Assembly (NCBI GenBank): GCA_032690845.1
Contig: CM064424.1
Coordinates: 47,009,511 to 47,073,510 of the forward strand
Direction: 5' to 3'
Length of the DNA stretch: 64,000 bases
DNA from: Eleusine coracana subsp. coracana
Lineage: Eukaryota; Streptophyta; Magnoliopsida; Poales; Poaceae
The translations under genes and the position numbers were made by a program. Under the pieces are notes generated by a model, which saw nothing but the letters and a program-made list of their open reading frames with translations, was not told the DNA's origin and ran no database searches. Positions 1-11,735 of this stretch are shown here, piece by piece (the stretch's first letter is position 1; the number at the start of each line of letters is the position of its first letter).

Positions 1-2313
1 TTCCATCATATCTGAAATATTGCATCTAGATCCTTCATGGATCAGAATTCATTGTTTGGTCCTTTTACCATGATCAGCTATGTAGTTTTTGAATATATCA
101 AAGATTTGAAACAATATAAGTGAAATCTTTCATTTTTGAAGTTTTTTTGTCTACAAAAATTTGAAAGATATTTTTTAACTTGGAAGAAAGAAGAAAATAA
201 CCTAAATCAAGACCGGTGCTAAATATTTGAAAATTTTGTTTTTTTAGAAGTTGAGTGAAGTGTAAAATTTGATTTATTCATAACGTAAATTCATTGATGA
301 GACACACAAGGTCATACAAGTGTAAGTTTTGGTTACACAGCAGCAACCTGCTGAGAAACAAATATGATAAAATTGGATAAATAGTTGAATTTTAAAATAC
401 TTAGGAATCCACAAAACCATGATATAAAATATAAGTTAAATTTGAATCAGTCAATCCTATTGTTAAATTTCGTTGACAATTAATGACCTTTTAGTCCAAG
501 ACATATATTTTATAATATCTATATTTATGATCATATTTTCTTTATATAAGTCAAAGCTTCAACTATCGTTATATTAAAAACACAGATGTTAGAAATGAAT
601 TGCTTTTATCTATCTTATGAAATGATAATGGAGATCTAATCATCATTCATCTTTAGGTTAACTTAAGAACACAAATGTCAACAAATTAATTAAATAACAT
701 TTTGATTAAAAGATGGATTGACTATGTAAATTATAATATCAAAAAATGGTTTAATTATGTGCTCTATCACCTAATCATATTACACTACTGTTGTAAACTA
801 ATAATTATATTATAGAAATGAGATACAACATAAAAAATATAGTACGCGCAGCAACGCCGTGTGGTAATAAAAAATCAAATATATAGCACATATTTCTATT
901 ATAGTAGCAAAAAAGTAACAAATATATAGCATGATGAATGACAATAATCAAAGACAGATAGATAACTTAATAATTAAATACACTAATAATTATAATTTTA
1001 AAAGTCATAAACATAAGAACATCCTAAATTGCACGTAGATTGCACGTTCGGTTAAATGAATTGTTACTCATATCTCTCACATTATTTTGCTAATAACTAT
1101 ATATATAGACCATTTCCTCTTAATCTAGACAGGTGTCTAGATGCACAACACATGCTCAACATGCTGTTTGAATATGTCTAGAGGCTGTGCCTTAAACCGT
1201 CTTGGACGCGTTTTGTGTCTAGAGTGATGACTAGGGGGTGGACTCAACATCAACCCCAAGTCTTGTGTCTAGATATCGTGTAGACGGTCTAGGCACACGT
1301 CTAGAAAAAAAAAACTGATAGATAGTTGTATATATGCAAGAGTATTCACTCACTGGGCCTGGATAACTACCATAATGAATTTTTCATATACTATTAAATA
1401 ATTAAAATTTGAATAAAAAATCACTACTTATGGTACCAACATAAGTATGATTAATTAGATTTACTACAATATATATATATTTATAGTATTATATCTCTAT
1501 TTAATTTCATAAATATTGATACCCATTTCTACCAACTTTGTTTAAATTAACATAGTTTTTAATAGGAAAAATAGAAAAATATCAATATTATTTTAAGATA
1601 GGTGAGTAAGTTAAAAGAAAAAGGAAATATTATGTAATTGCTAGTGTTCATGGTGCCTCCCTACCACACATAGGTTTATCTTACACGGTCCTTAAGTCAA
1701 AATCTGGTGGAGTTATAGTCATGGTAGAAACTCCGTTAGAGAAATTCAACCTTCCTCACACAAAAAGTAATTTGTACGAGCACCAAATAGACTATCCTTG
1801 TAAATTATAATAAAAATTATGGGAGATAATTTGGTGGTTCAGATTTTTGAAAACAACAGGAATATAGGAAAGTACTGTTAACATTTTATAAATTATTTTG
1901 AATTACCACACCATCATTGAGTTGTCGCCTTCTCCTTTAACTTCACTGGTGATTTGTTTTATCCATGGCAACGCATTGGCACATTGTCACATTGACTAGT
2001 TATGACAGAGAAGGAAAATGTACCATTTTAACCCATCTACACTGCTCATTAGCTTTGATGTAATTTCTTCTACAAATTGCAAATATATGCTAGAATCATA
2101 CAATTAGAAATCATGGAATTAAAAAGCTATGAATAACTATAATTGATAATTTTCATTATCATATACAAATAGGTGATCCTAGACTTTTGATGTTCCCAAT
2201 TAATTTTCACGTGGACAAAATCTGAACACTGGTAGATATATAGCCAAATAATTTACATGCCTTCTTTTTTCTGACTAATAATAAATCTTGTGACACTACT
2301 GCTGCATGTGCAG
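1..2313. other. AT-rich non-coding DNA upstream of the first visible CLC exon
   Basis: I see no convincing exon in this stretch. Because the first CLC exon in the window opens with a splice acceptor (CAG at 2311-2313), at least the right part should be intron or lost upstream gene sequence. A CLC gene should have an upstream exon with the GxGxPE selectivity motif, and I could not find it here. The only structured segment is the CTAGAC-rich inverted-repeat unit at 1124-1305. Confidence 0.6.
1124..1305. repeat. MITE-like unit with imperfect inverted ends and clustered GTCTAGA words
   Basis: The left end TCTAGACAGGTGTCTAGA and the reverse complement of the right end, TCTAGACGTGTGCCTAGA, match with one gap. 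About six GTCTAGA or CTAGAC words fall in 180 bp. No clear target duplication flanks it, so it may be a decayed MITE or a simple inverted repeat. Confidence 0.35.
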
Positions 2314-4551
2314 ATGGTAGGGAACATTGCCGCCGTATCATCGTCGCTGCACGTGGGGAAAGCAGGACCGATGGTGCACACAGGAGCGTGTATCGCTGCC
2401 ATCTTCGGCCATGGAGGCTCGAGAAAGTATGGCCTCACCTGCCGCTGGCTACGCTACTTCAAGAACGATCGCGACCGCCGTGACCTTGTTACAATCGGCG
2501 CTGGCGCTGGAGTCGCGGCCGCCTTCCGTGCACCAGTAGGTGGCGTGGTGTTCGCCCTGGAGTCTCTCTCGTCATGGTAAAAATGTTGTGCTTCTTCTTA
2601 TCCGACGTATAATTAGACACAAGTAAAGAAACCCTCATTGTCATAGATATGTTTGTTGCAAATTCAGGTGGCGAAGTGCTCTGATCTGGCGATCGTTCTT
2701 CACAACGGCGGTGGTGGCAGTGGTCCTGCGGCTATTCATCGAGCTGTGCGGGACCGGCAAATGTGGGATGTTCGGCAAGGGCGGCCTGATCATGTATGAC
2801 GTGAGCACGATGTTTGACGACCTCATGACCTACCACCTCAAGGACATCCCCACTGTCATCCTCATCGGCGTCATAGGTGCCCTGCTCGGGGGCCTCTACA
2901 ACTTCCTCATGATGAAGGTCCTACGAGTCTACAACATGATCAACGAGTATGTTCAATTAAAAAATGCTGATGGAGTGATTCCAGCAACAAAGTTGATTTT
3001 TTCAGTTTTTTAATTTCCTATATCTTATTGGTTCATCATGACTAAGAGAAGATCTATTAATTTCTCAATTAATGATGAATGTGCAGGAGAGGGAGGACTC
3101 ACAAGCTGCTGTTGGCTGCCACGGTCTCTATCTTCACATCTTGCTGCATCTTCAGTCTGCCTTGGCTGGCACCGTGCCGGCCATGTCCGACCACCGGACC
3201 GCACTCGTCCCCAAACAGAAACTGCCACTCACTGAACCGTTTCCGGCGGTTCCAGTGCCCTCCGGGCCACTACAACGACCTTGCCAGCCTATTCCTCAAC
3301 ATCAACGACGACGCCATCCGCAACCTCTACACCACCGGAACCAACGACGTGTACCACCCTGCCTCCATGGTCACCTTCTTCCTTGCGTCCTACGCTCTGG
3401 GCATTCTCAGCTACGGCGTAGTCGCTCCGTCCGGTCTCTTTGTCCCCATCATCCTCACCGGTGCCACATACGGACGCCTTGTGGCCATGCTCCTTGGTGA
3501 CCACTCCGGCCTTGACCACGGCCTCGTTGCCATCCTTGGCTCGGCATCTTTCCTCGGTGGAACACTCCGGATGACAGTGTCCGTGTGCGTCATAATCCTG
3601 GAACTCACCAACAACCTGCTCCTCCTGCCGCTTGTCATGCTCGTCATGCTAATTTCAAAGACGGTCGCCGACTCCTTCAATTCCAGCATCTATGATCTCA
3701 TCCTGCAGCTCAAGGGCCTGCCGCACCTCGACGGCCATGCGGAGCCTTACATGAGGCAATTGGCCGTTGGGGATGTTGTAGCCGGCCCCCTCCGCACCTT
3801 CAACGGCGTGGAGAAGGTCCGGAACATCGTGCACACGCTTCGGACCACGAAGCACCACGCTTTCCCGGTGATTGATGAGCCGCCATTCTCGGACAAGCCG
3901 GTCTTGTACGGGCTGGTGCTGCGGGCACACCTGCTGGTGCTGCTCAAGAAGAGGGAGTTTCTGATGGCCCCGCAGAGGTATCCCAAGGAGTACGTGGACA
4001 GAAGGTTCCAGGCGCAGGACTTCGACAAGAGGGGGTCAGGGAAGCAAGACGCCATTAGCGACGTGGAGGTGTCACCGGAGGAGATGGAGATGTATGTGGA
4101 CCTGCACCCCTTCACCAACACGTCACCGTACACCGTTGTCGAGACCATGTCGCTGGCCAAGGCGCTCCTGCTCTTCCGGGAGGTTGGGCTGCGCCACCTT
4201 CTCGTGGTGCCCAAGGCTTGTGACGTAAGTTCATCATATTTGTGCAGACATTTACGTATAGAAGGAGTTTTCTTTTTTGAATGCTTGCTCGATTCACTTG
4301 ACACAACTCCTTTTATCCATTAGCATCATTGATTTTGTTATCTTGGAGAACCAACATGTTGTCGTTGTGTGTTCTAATTGCAGAGGTCACCGGTGGTCGG
4401 CATCCTGACAAGACATGACTTCATGCCAGAGCACATTCTAGGGCTAAACCCCGGCCTGCTGGGCAGCAGATGGAAACGGCTCCGGTGGCACAAGGGCGTG
4501 GTGGCTAAGTACTTCCGCTCCCTCATAGTGTGGATCGCAAATACTGGCTGA
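2314..4551 (+). CDS. CLC: CLC-type anion channel/exchanger, plant vacuolar CLC-c/g-like (5' exons missing)
   Basis: Exons are 2314-2576, 2668-2946, 3087-4224 and 4384-4551 (TGA). All introns are GT-AG and the phases join, giving 615 codons; plant CLCs run near 780 residues, so about 165 N-terminal residues are missing. The piece has motif II as GKAGP (residues 15-19 here), the FRAPVGG and FALE segment (residues 71-83), the GLFVP motif in exon 3, and two cytosolic CBS domains ending in RHDFMPEHILGL. The family moves chloride or nitrate across the tonoplast or other endomembranes. Alanine at the gating-glutamate position of GKxGP is, from memory, typical of the plant CLC-c/g subgroup. Oddly, the second glutamate of FALEE (the proton glutamate in exchangers) is serine: FALES, residue 84. 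No stop or frameshift is seen, so the visible part looks functional. Confidence 0.88.
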
Positions 4552-5083
4552 AGGAGATCCATTGCTGGCATCAACCCGTGTATTTAAACAGCCCGTATTG
4601 ATCGTCAACCTGTGTATTTGAGCGGCTTGTCATTTTACAGTTTGTAGATATAAAATAAAAGTGAGTACATATTTTCTAAAATGAACTGGACGGGCACGCC
4701 CCGAGATTATTATAATATATTATAAATAAAAACATAAAGTTAATAAGTATAAGAAACGCCTGAACAAAAGATAAAAATGAAGAGAGAAAAACAAGATCTA
4801 ATGCAAACTAAGACCAATGGTGGACCCATTCTTTTAGCTAGTCCACTAAGATTGGCTGTATTCTATGGTAGATCAAGATCATTTCTCTTAATTAAGAAGA
4901 CACTCTCTTGCATTTATCCACCGGGTCTTTTATTAACAGATATCCAATTATTTCTTGTAACCCAAATACCCAAGCATACATGATGATGGTAATGTCCATA
5001 TAGACACTGCTAGTCTGTTTTTTTAGAGTCTATGTTGTGTTGTACACAGTTTCTCATCGTGATACTTATCACACAATAATCTA
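4552..5083. other. CLC 3' UTR and spacer
   Basis: AATAAA-like signals occur near 4650-4658 and 4723-4730 after the CLC stop, suitable for polyadenylation. The rest is AT-rich with no gene that I can support. Confidence 0.5.
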
Positions 5084-5340
5084 CACTACTACAATCAAAG
5101 CCTTCAATAGCGGATAAAAATGCCTTGCAATATTGGACAAACAATACATTATTGCTCTAACAATATTGCTGGCTTTACCCAACAATATCGGTCATTATTG
5201 TCCGATATTGTAGTTGAAACTATAATATTGGACATGCTGATGTCATCATGTCCGATATTGGTGTTCTAAACAACATAACAATATCGGTAGCATGATGTCA
5301 TGGTGTACGATATTGCTACAATTTTTCATAAAAATAAACC
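5084..5340 (+). mobile_element. CACTA-like terminal segment with subterminal repeats
   Basis: It opens with CACTACTACAA (5084-5094), the form of grass CACTA (En/Spm) ends. Within 250 bp there are at least eight copies, in both orientations, of an AATATTG or CCGATATTG word, like the subterminal repeats that bind the element's own protein in this superfamily. The opposite end was not found. CGTAGTAGTG at 5611-5620 is a weak candidate without a matching 3-bp target duplication. Confidence 0.4.
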
Positions 5341-5449
5341 TCTATTACCTCTAATTTGCACTTTATAAAGAGGTGACTTAGTGTTTTCTCTCTTTGCCAT
5401 AAGCAAAGTTCACAAAGTATTGGAATCAAACTTTTCTTTAGCATACCGC

Positions 5450-5834
5450 CCCGTATGTCCTGCCGGTCTTTTAGTAGTAAACAGAAAAAAAGACTTTATA
5501 CTTGGGCTGACTTGGACTTCCCCATAACCAATTATATTAGTTGTGCACTTGCCTTTGCCCCATTAGGATCTTATATAGGCTATAGATGAAGCCACGACAG
5601 CGCGCAGCATCGTAGTAGTGCCAACATCCACCCCATGAAGACCTTGTCGTGTTTAGCTTTCCGAATGTGCAGAGGAGAATGAGCAACACATCGTGCCAGA
5701 CTTCAGCAGGAAGCCCAGAGACGCAAGGTGCGGTCCAGGGCGAGAGAATGTCCATCTCGCCAGCCTGCACACCGAAAGTGCAGCATGTTACACACTGCCC
5801 TATTTTCCTTGACCATTGTTGACGATGACCAAAT
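5450..5834 (-). pseudogene. Degenerate fragment resembling the C-terminal end of a plant non-LTR reverse transcriptase
   Basis: On the - strand a frame reads PAEVWHDVLLILL and, after a frameshift, a HIRKAKHDKVF-like segment. This resembles the WxxxxxxLWxIWKARN region downstream of the zinc-binding RT domain in grass retroelements. It has frameshifts and no start. It is separate from the LINE at 5851-8848, whose target duplication cuts at 5835. Confidence 0.35.
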
Positions 5835-5850
5835 ATCAAATTAAATACAT
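5835..5850. repeat. Left target-site duplication of the LINE
   Basis: ATCAAATTAAATACAT here is repeated exactly at 8849-8864. A run of T (5851-5855) follows, which is the short poly(A) tail of the - strand LINE. Confidence 0.9.
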
Positions 5851-8848
5851 TTTTTAGATAATAGAGAAAAACATTCCGGCCTTGACCTCAAGAGGCTAGA
5901 GCCAATCATTACAATATTACCGATGTAGTGCCATCAGTATGACCATGACACACCATGTCTAAGACCGTAGTTGAAGCCAACCAAAGTTTGGATGTACAAA
6001 TTATTAGACAACAATCCTATTGCTAAATCTCCATCTTTAGAAGCACCAGTTAATAACAAGGATTTAGTTTTTGATCCTAATTCTAGTATCCAATCGTGAA
6101 ACATATGATTAATACTAGTAGGAGTATCAATACCGAATAAAAACTGCACCGCTCTCCAAATGAACTTAGCAAAATGACACTCAAAAAAGAGGTGTTGTAT
6201 TGATTCATGATTAGAGCAAAACGTATAACCCATTCCAATTTCTCCCGGCTAAGTTGTCTTTAGTTAAAATTACCCCTCTTTTTATATACCACATGAAAAC
6301 CATAATTTTCAATGGAAGTTTTAGCTTCCATATTGTAATGTCCTTTCGGACATTAATATCGTAGGTTAGCGCATTATACATTGATTGAACTGAGAAGATA
6401 CCATTCTGATGTAGTTCCCATCTAAAAGTATCTTTCCTATTATTCAACCGGATGTGTGCGATTCTCGTTATCAAATTATGCCATAGAACAAGGTTATGTC
6501 CAATTAAACTCCTTCTAAACGAAATATTTAATGGAACAGTACTAAAAACAGAAGCAACTGAGGCTTGCTTTCGTTTGACAATATGGTAAAGTGTAGGATA
6601 TTGTTGTTTTAGTGAAAAATTACCTAACCATTTATCTTCCCAGAACCTAATAGAAGCTCCATTATTTAACTGCATTTTCCCAAATTCTAAGAAACGCTCC
6701 TTAACTTTCATAAGGCCCGTCCAGAAGTGGAAATCTCCAGGTTTCCTATCAACTTGGGTAATGGTTTGGTTCTTCAAATATTTGTTTCGGAGTATGTTCT
6801 TCCAAATCCCATCCTCGTTAACTAATTTAAAAAGCCACTTACTAAGCAGACATTGGTTTTGGAGATCAATATTTTTTTTATCCCAAGACCACCCTGGTCT
6901 TTTGGTTGGCATAATATACTCCATTTAGCTAGCCTATATTTTTTTATGACTATCACTTTGCCAAAAAAATCTGGATCTATAATAGTCAATTTTCTCAAGG
7001 ATGCCCCATGGGACCTCAAAGAAAGAAAGCATGAACATTACTAGGCTAGTTATAACTGAGTTAATGAGTACTAGTCTTCCACCTACTGACAGATGTATCC
7101 CTTTCCAGCCACTCCATTTTTTCTCAATACCTTCTTCAATTATCTTCCAATCACTATTACTAACAATTGTGAGAACTGTTCCTCTCTTTCTGTTGCTTTG
7201 CCGAAACAAAATATTTCACTCTTAAGGAAATTGATTTTCAACCCTGAAAGCTGCTCAAAAGCACCTAAAAGTATCTTTAAGTTTTTTGCTTTCTCTATGT
7301 CATCATCCATAAAGAGTATTGTCGGCATATTGGAGGATTGAGAGACCACCATCAACTAGGTGCGGCACAACCCCACTTATTTGTCATGTCTCCTTGGCTC
7401 TATAAATAATTATGGCTAACATATCTACCACAATATTATAAAGGATTGGTGAAAGTGGGTCTCCTTGGCATAAACCTTTTCTAATTTGGAAATTCTCTCC
7501 CACTTGATCATTAACTTTAATGCCTACGTGGCCTCCCTGGGTGAAGAAATCAATCCATTGACACCATTTTTGTGAGAATCCTTTCATTTCTAGAACCTGT
7601 CACAGAAATGGCCATTGGACTTTATCATACGCTTTCTCAAAGTCAATCTTAAAAATTATACCACTAAGTTTCTTTCTATGCATTTCATGTATTGTTTCGT
7701 GTAGAATTACCACTCCTTCCATTATGTTCCTACCAGGGATAAAAGCCATTTGTGTTGGCTTTATCACTTTGTTCGCTACCTCCGTTATTCTATTAGTGGC
7801 CACTTTGGTAAATATCTTGAAGCTAACATTCAACAGACAAATAGGTCTATATTGTTGAATTTTTATAGCTTCCTTACATTTTGGTAGTAAAATAATTATT
7901 CCAAAATTTAGACTATATAGAGGAAGCTCCTCCTTATGGAAATCATGAAAAAGAGCCATAAGGTCAGATTTAATAATATCCCAAAATGCCTGATAAAATT
8001 CAGCAAGGAACCCATCTAGTCCGGGTGCCTTATTATGTTCCATCTGAAACATAGCTTTTCTTACTTCTTCCTCTGTAAAATCTATTACCAAAGCTTTATT
8101 CTCTTCTTTGGTGACTTGGGGGATATCCTCCTTGCGTGTGATGTCCAATCGGAACGAGTTGTTCAATGGTGGACCAAAAAGATTTTTATAGTATGTGGTG
8201 ATATGTTTCTTCAACTCGTCATCACCGGTCAATGTCTTGTCCCCATCTATAGCTACATTAAACAGAAAGGGCCATCTATCCTCAAAGTTATCTTTGATCT
8301 TGTCTTCTGTGCACCGCATTATATTAAAGTCCGCCCCCCCCCCCCCCCCGCCCCCAATAAGAATAGGGTATTGTTCATGAGTACACATGCTCACTAATTC
8401 TACTACGAATTGTTCTTTCAAATTTTGTTGCGCCGGGCCATAGATTATGGTCTATCACTAGTGCCCATTTGAAGCTATCAAGTTTATTGCACAAATGGAA
8501 TTTCACATAGAAGTCACCCTCATCTATTACCCCAATATCATACATATATAGGTCAATACCCATAAGAATACCACCAGAACGTCCTCTAGGTTCCTTAACA
8601 TGCCAAAGGAAATCTCCCCAGCACTTAATTTTTTTAGAAAATGATTAGTAAAGCTTTTCCTCCCTGTTTAGGAAATTGCTATAACGCTCAGATTTTTCTC
8701 TTTAGTAAGGTCAGATATAAACCTGTGTTTCTTTGGGTCCCTAAACCCATCACAGTTCCAAAAAACTCCTTTCATTAAGTCTTTGTTATATTTTATCTAC
8801 TCCCCTTATGAATCTTTTTTTCTTTGATTTTTTTGTTGGTGGTATGAC
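5851..8848 (-). mobile_element. L1-type LINE, 5'-truncated and internally deleted
   Basis: The element is 2998 bp, bounded by perfect 16-bp duplications (5835-5850, 8849-8864) and a short poly(A) on the - strand. It holds one decayed ORF2 in the order endonuclease, reverse transcriptase, zinc-binding C-terminus. There is no ORF1, and only about 75 bp precede the ORF2 start, so it is a usual 5'-truncated LINE copy. The duplications fix both ends and show target-primed insertion. Confidence 0.92.
5934..8775 (-). pseudogene. LINE ORF2 (endonuclease-reverse transcriptase), broken
   Basis: The start at 8775-8773 reads MKGVFWNCDGF, the usual opening of grass LINE endonucleases. The GGDFN motif is disrupted at 8334-8355 by a 16-C run (poly-G on the coding strand). 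The frame then jumps from the endonuclease near 8290 straight to the RT leader (DELKKHITTYY), so roughly 100 or more residues appear deleted. RT signatures follow: NKAPGLDGF (near 8030), PILYNIVVD (near 7430), and FMDDD (near 7310) where F/YADD is expected. The zinc-binding segment HLFFECHFAKFIW lies near 6170. Frames switch at about 8400, 7595, 7370, 7140, 6930 and 6230. It cannot encode an active enzyme. Confidence 0.9.
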
Positions 8849-8864
8849 ATCAAATTAAATACAT
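8849..8864. repeat. Right target-site duplication of the LINE
   Basis: Exact copy of the 16 bp at 5835-5850. Confidence 0.9.
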
Positions 8865-9375
8865 ATATAAAACAATATAAGTAAACAAACAATATAGTGA
8901 TAGGAGTTATTACTAATAAATTTTACAAGTGTTCATGAACCCATAGAAAGTGGGGGATGAAAGACAACAACTTCCGTTCGACCAAACTGGAAGTGGGCCC
9001 TCTCGTCCCCGCTTCCACGTCCCGCTCGTTACCGCCTTTCTAAGGTCGGTTGGGCCGGTTAGGATGACAGTTACCGCCTCAACAACTGTATTTGGGCCCT
9101 ATAAATAAAGAGGAGGTTCCACTCTTCACACACCTCAAGATAATGTTTAGAACTTTATTTTGTTTAGGCATAGCGCTGTCCATCCAAGTGTTCAAAAAAT
9201 AGGGAGAGAGTGAGGGAAAGTCTGAAGGAGGAGTGGACATGTCCACCTCTTCTTCACGCTTGTACCTTAATAGATGCTTGTCATATTTAGTAAGTCTTTG
9301 TGATTCTTTTTTTGGTCTTTAAGTTTCCTTTTAAAGTAAGTTTCTAACTTAGTTGCTTTGCTCGCTCAGCGTTCT
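8865..9375 (+). repeat. LTR-like fragment with TATA box
   Basis: Moderately GC-rich sequence has TATAAATA at 9100-9107 and a following transcript-leader-like stretch ending at the border of the Tekay 3' LTR. It looks like the promoter and R region of an old LTR on the + strand. I cannot assign a family and no ORF is supported. Confidence 0.3.
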
Positions 9376-9812
9376 TGTGATAGAACTGCCCCACAATAGA
9401 GATAGTCCTATTGCAAGGATCCTTCTTGGATGGTGACACGTGTTGTGATACCCAATAGTACAACACATGGAAAGAATAGTATAGTTTACAACACATATAT
9501 AGATAAAGAACAGGATTTTTGATAAAAAAACACCGAAGAGATAAGTTCAACATCAACTAAAGTTCAATAAAAAGATTAAGATACAATCACCCTCTCATGA
9601 TGATACATATAAACATCTGGCCATGATAGGTGTCTTGCCCATGATACCATACCAGCAAGCATCATGATACTCCTACGAACTGCACGGCTCCCACTCTATC
9701 TTCCAACAGTCAGTATGCCAACCACCTTGATCATCTGAAAATCACATAGGGTTACATCATGAGCAACTAATACTCAACAAGTGTTACCTGTCAAAAAATG
9801 GCTAGCTACAGC
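9376..9812 (-). mobile_element. 3' LTR fragment of the Tekay-type Ty3 element
   Basis: Starting at TGTGATAGAAC (9376) this aligns by eye with 17425 onward (TGTAACAGAAC). Shared words include GATGGTGACACG or its variants, CCCAATAGTAC, AAGATACAATC and the CATCTGAAAA block. It is therefore the outer end of the 3' LTR of the - strand element. The copy is cut at 9812 by the LTR starting at 9813, so roughly 3 kb of 3' LTR is missing. Confidence 0.75.
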
Positions 9813-10360
9813 TGTTGGCACTCCCCAAGTGCCCCTTTTATATGTGAATATTACCCTAATTAGAGCATAATTGATACTAATTTAGGCCATTTACCTATGA
9901 TATTACCTATATATTTGTACATGTGTTGTCTTGGAGCTCTATTGTAGAAACAGGTAAAATTGGTGATTAAAGTGATGTTAGAGAGGACAGGAATTCAGAA
10001 CCGACGAAAAGCACTGAAGAAGCCTAGTGCACCGATCGACACAGTCCATGAGCCAGCCGGCGCAAGGGTGTTTTGGCCCATAGAAGTAACCGAGGCCCAT
10101 TCCACATGTTTATGGAAGTTTATCTGCGTAAGACACTTGAAGATATTTGCCTATGAAATTTATGAAACTTCAAGATCTCGACGTGCAGTACAAGACTTTA
10201 TCTCGAAGGAAAAGACCCACATGGCAGCTGTGGAAGACAGAGGAACCGACTCAAAGAAGAAACCAGAGAAGACACGGCTTGCAACGATCGGCGCAATCCT
10301 GTGCCGATCGGCGCAACCGTCTTATTTGCTATAAACCGAGTCCTTTACGAGTAGAACCCC

Positions 10361-10368
10361 TATAAATA
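10361..10368 (+). promoter_or_regulatory. TATA box of LTR copy A
   Basis: TATAAATA lies mid-LTR in the sense direction. The same box occurs reversed in LTR copy B near 44566-44574. Confidence 0.6.
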
Positions 10369-11230
10369 CTTGTAAACCCTGGCCATGGAAGGAAGAAGGG
10401 ATAGGCAACAGAGGGACAACAGATTCATGAGTTAGAGCCACCGGGGCTTGCCCCGTTAGAATAGATCTCTAGTTGAGTTTCAAGAACCATTGGTGTTAAG
10501 AGTTGATCTGTCAAGGTTGGTCATCTCGACAGGGATGAATCTTACTCTATGTATCTCAAGGATGATTGAATATGATGATGATGGTTTTGGTGATTTGTCT
10601 ATCTTGATTTTATAACCATGCATGTGCTTATTGCTTAGTTCTAGGCTAAGTAAGTAGATATTATCTTGATTGTGGTGATTAGGATAGTATTTGGATATTG
10701 TATTGGTTGTGGTTGCTTGATGATGCTAGTAGTGTGGTTTAGTGGTGACAGCACTAAACCTGCGCAGCACTATTGGATAGCTGAGTAGGGTAAGATACTC
10801 GCGCGATTAAGGGTTTCCTCTTGACAGCGATAAATCGGGAGCCGCTCGGAAAGCAGGGTGGTCTTATTCATTATAGATTTTCACTGATCCATGTAATTAC
10901 CCATTATGATGCTATTTGATTAGACCTTCTGGTTACGATCTCACTAGTAGATACTTGGCTACTCAGTTAATAGCTTATGCTTACAAGGTATCTGGTGCAC
11001 TTTGGCTTAGATTCACCAGTGTGCCGATCGGCTCAACACCTGCGCCAATCGACGCGACGATAGATTCACCAGTGTGCCGATCGGCTCAACCCCTACGCCA
11101 ATCGATGCAATGATAGATTTACTGTCTCGCGCACCTTTGCGCTGGCCAGTCTCCCCTCATGCAACCTGAATTCGATAGTAGCTTTGATTAGATCTTTTAC
11201 TGTTAACTTTGTTTAATTACCCCTAAGGTC

Positions 11231-11735
11231 TAGGGATGGCAATTCGGGTCCCGGGTGCGGGGCCCCGTCGGGTTTGGCACCCGCCAGGTGCGGATGCGGG
11301 TGCACTTTCTCACCCCCGGGGCTCACTCGCACCCGCCCCGCACAATCGTGAGGCGGGTGCGGGTTTTTTCTCCCACCCGCGGGTGCCCCGCAGGGCACAA
11401 AAAATAAGACCCATCAAGAGTTTTAGTTAAATATTCCTTTGTGAGAGTGAGAATTATTTGTATAATAATTCTTAATACATGTTTATGTGTTGTCATGTTA
11501 TGTTAACTATGAAGTTATAAATGAGTTTGTACTTTTTTATTGTATAAAATGTGCTAAAATAATGGTAAATTAGACAAAACATATTTTTTATGCATCTAGA
11601 AAACCCGTGGGGGACCCTTCACCCGCCCGAAACCCGATGGGTGCGGGTGCGGGTGGGGATTTCCACCCGCAACATCTATCATTGCGGGTGGGCTTTTGCT
11701 CCACCCGCCCCGAACCCGTCCCGTTGCCATCCCTA
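11231..11735. mobile_element. hAT-type MITE with GC-rich body
   Basis: The ends TAGGGATGGCAA and TTGCCATCCCTA are inverted repeats. The exact 8-bp duplication CTAAGGTC sits at 11223-11230 and 11736-11743, the target size of hAT elements. The related LTR copy B has a single CTAAGGTC and no insert, i.e. a paralogous empty site (near 43765-43775 reversed). The body has GC-rich arms with CCCGCGGGTG-type words and an AT-rich centre; no protein is encoded. Confidence 0.93.

Noticed and set aside
5611..5620. CGTAGTAGTG as the right end of the CACTA-like unit at 5084
   Set aside because: First base mismatches and the 3-bp flanks (CTA left, CCA right) differ.
9371..9375. GTTCT as target duplication of the Tekay element
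   Set aside because: No GTTCT was found at the estimated outer border near 20952, so the duplication cannot be supported.
11213..11430. Proline-rich frames at both ends of the MITE
   Set aside because: They arise from CCCGCGGGTG-type repeats in the hAT MITE arms; no protein.
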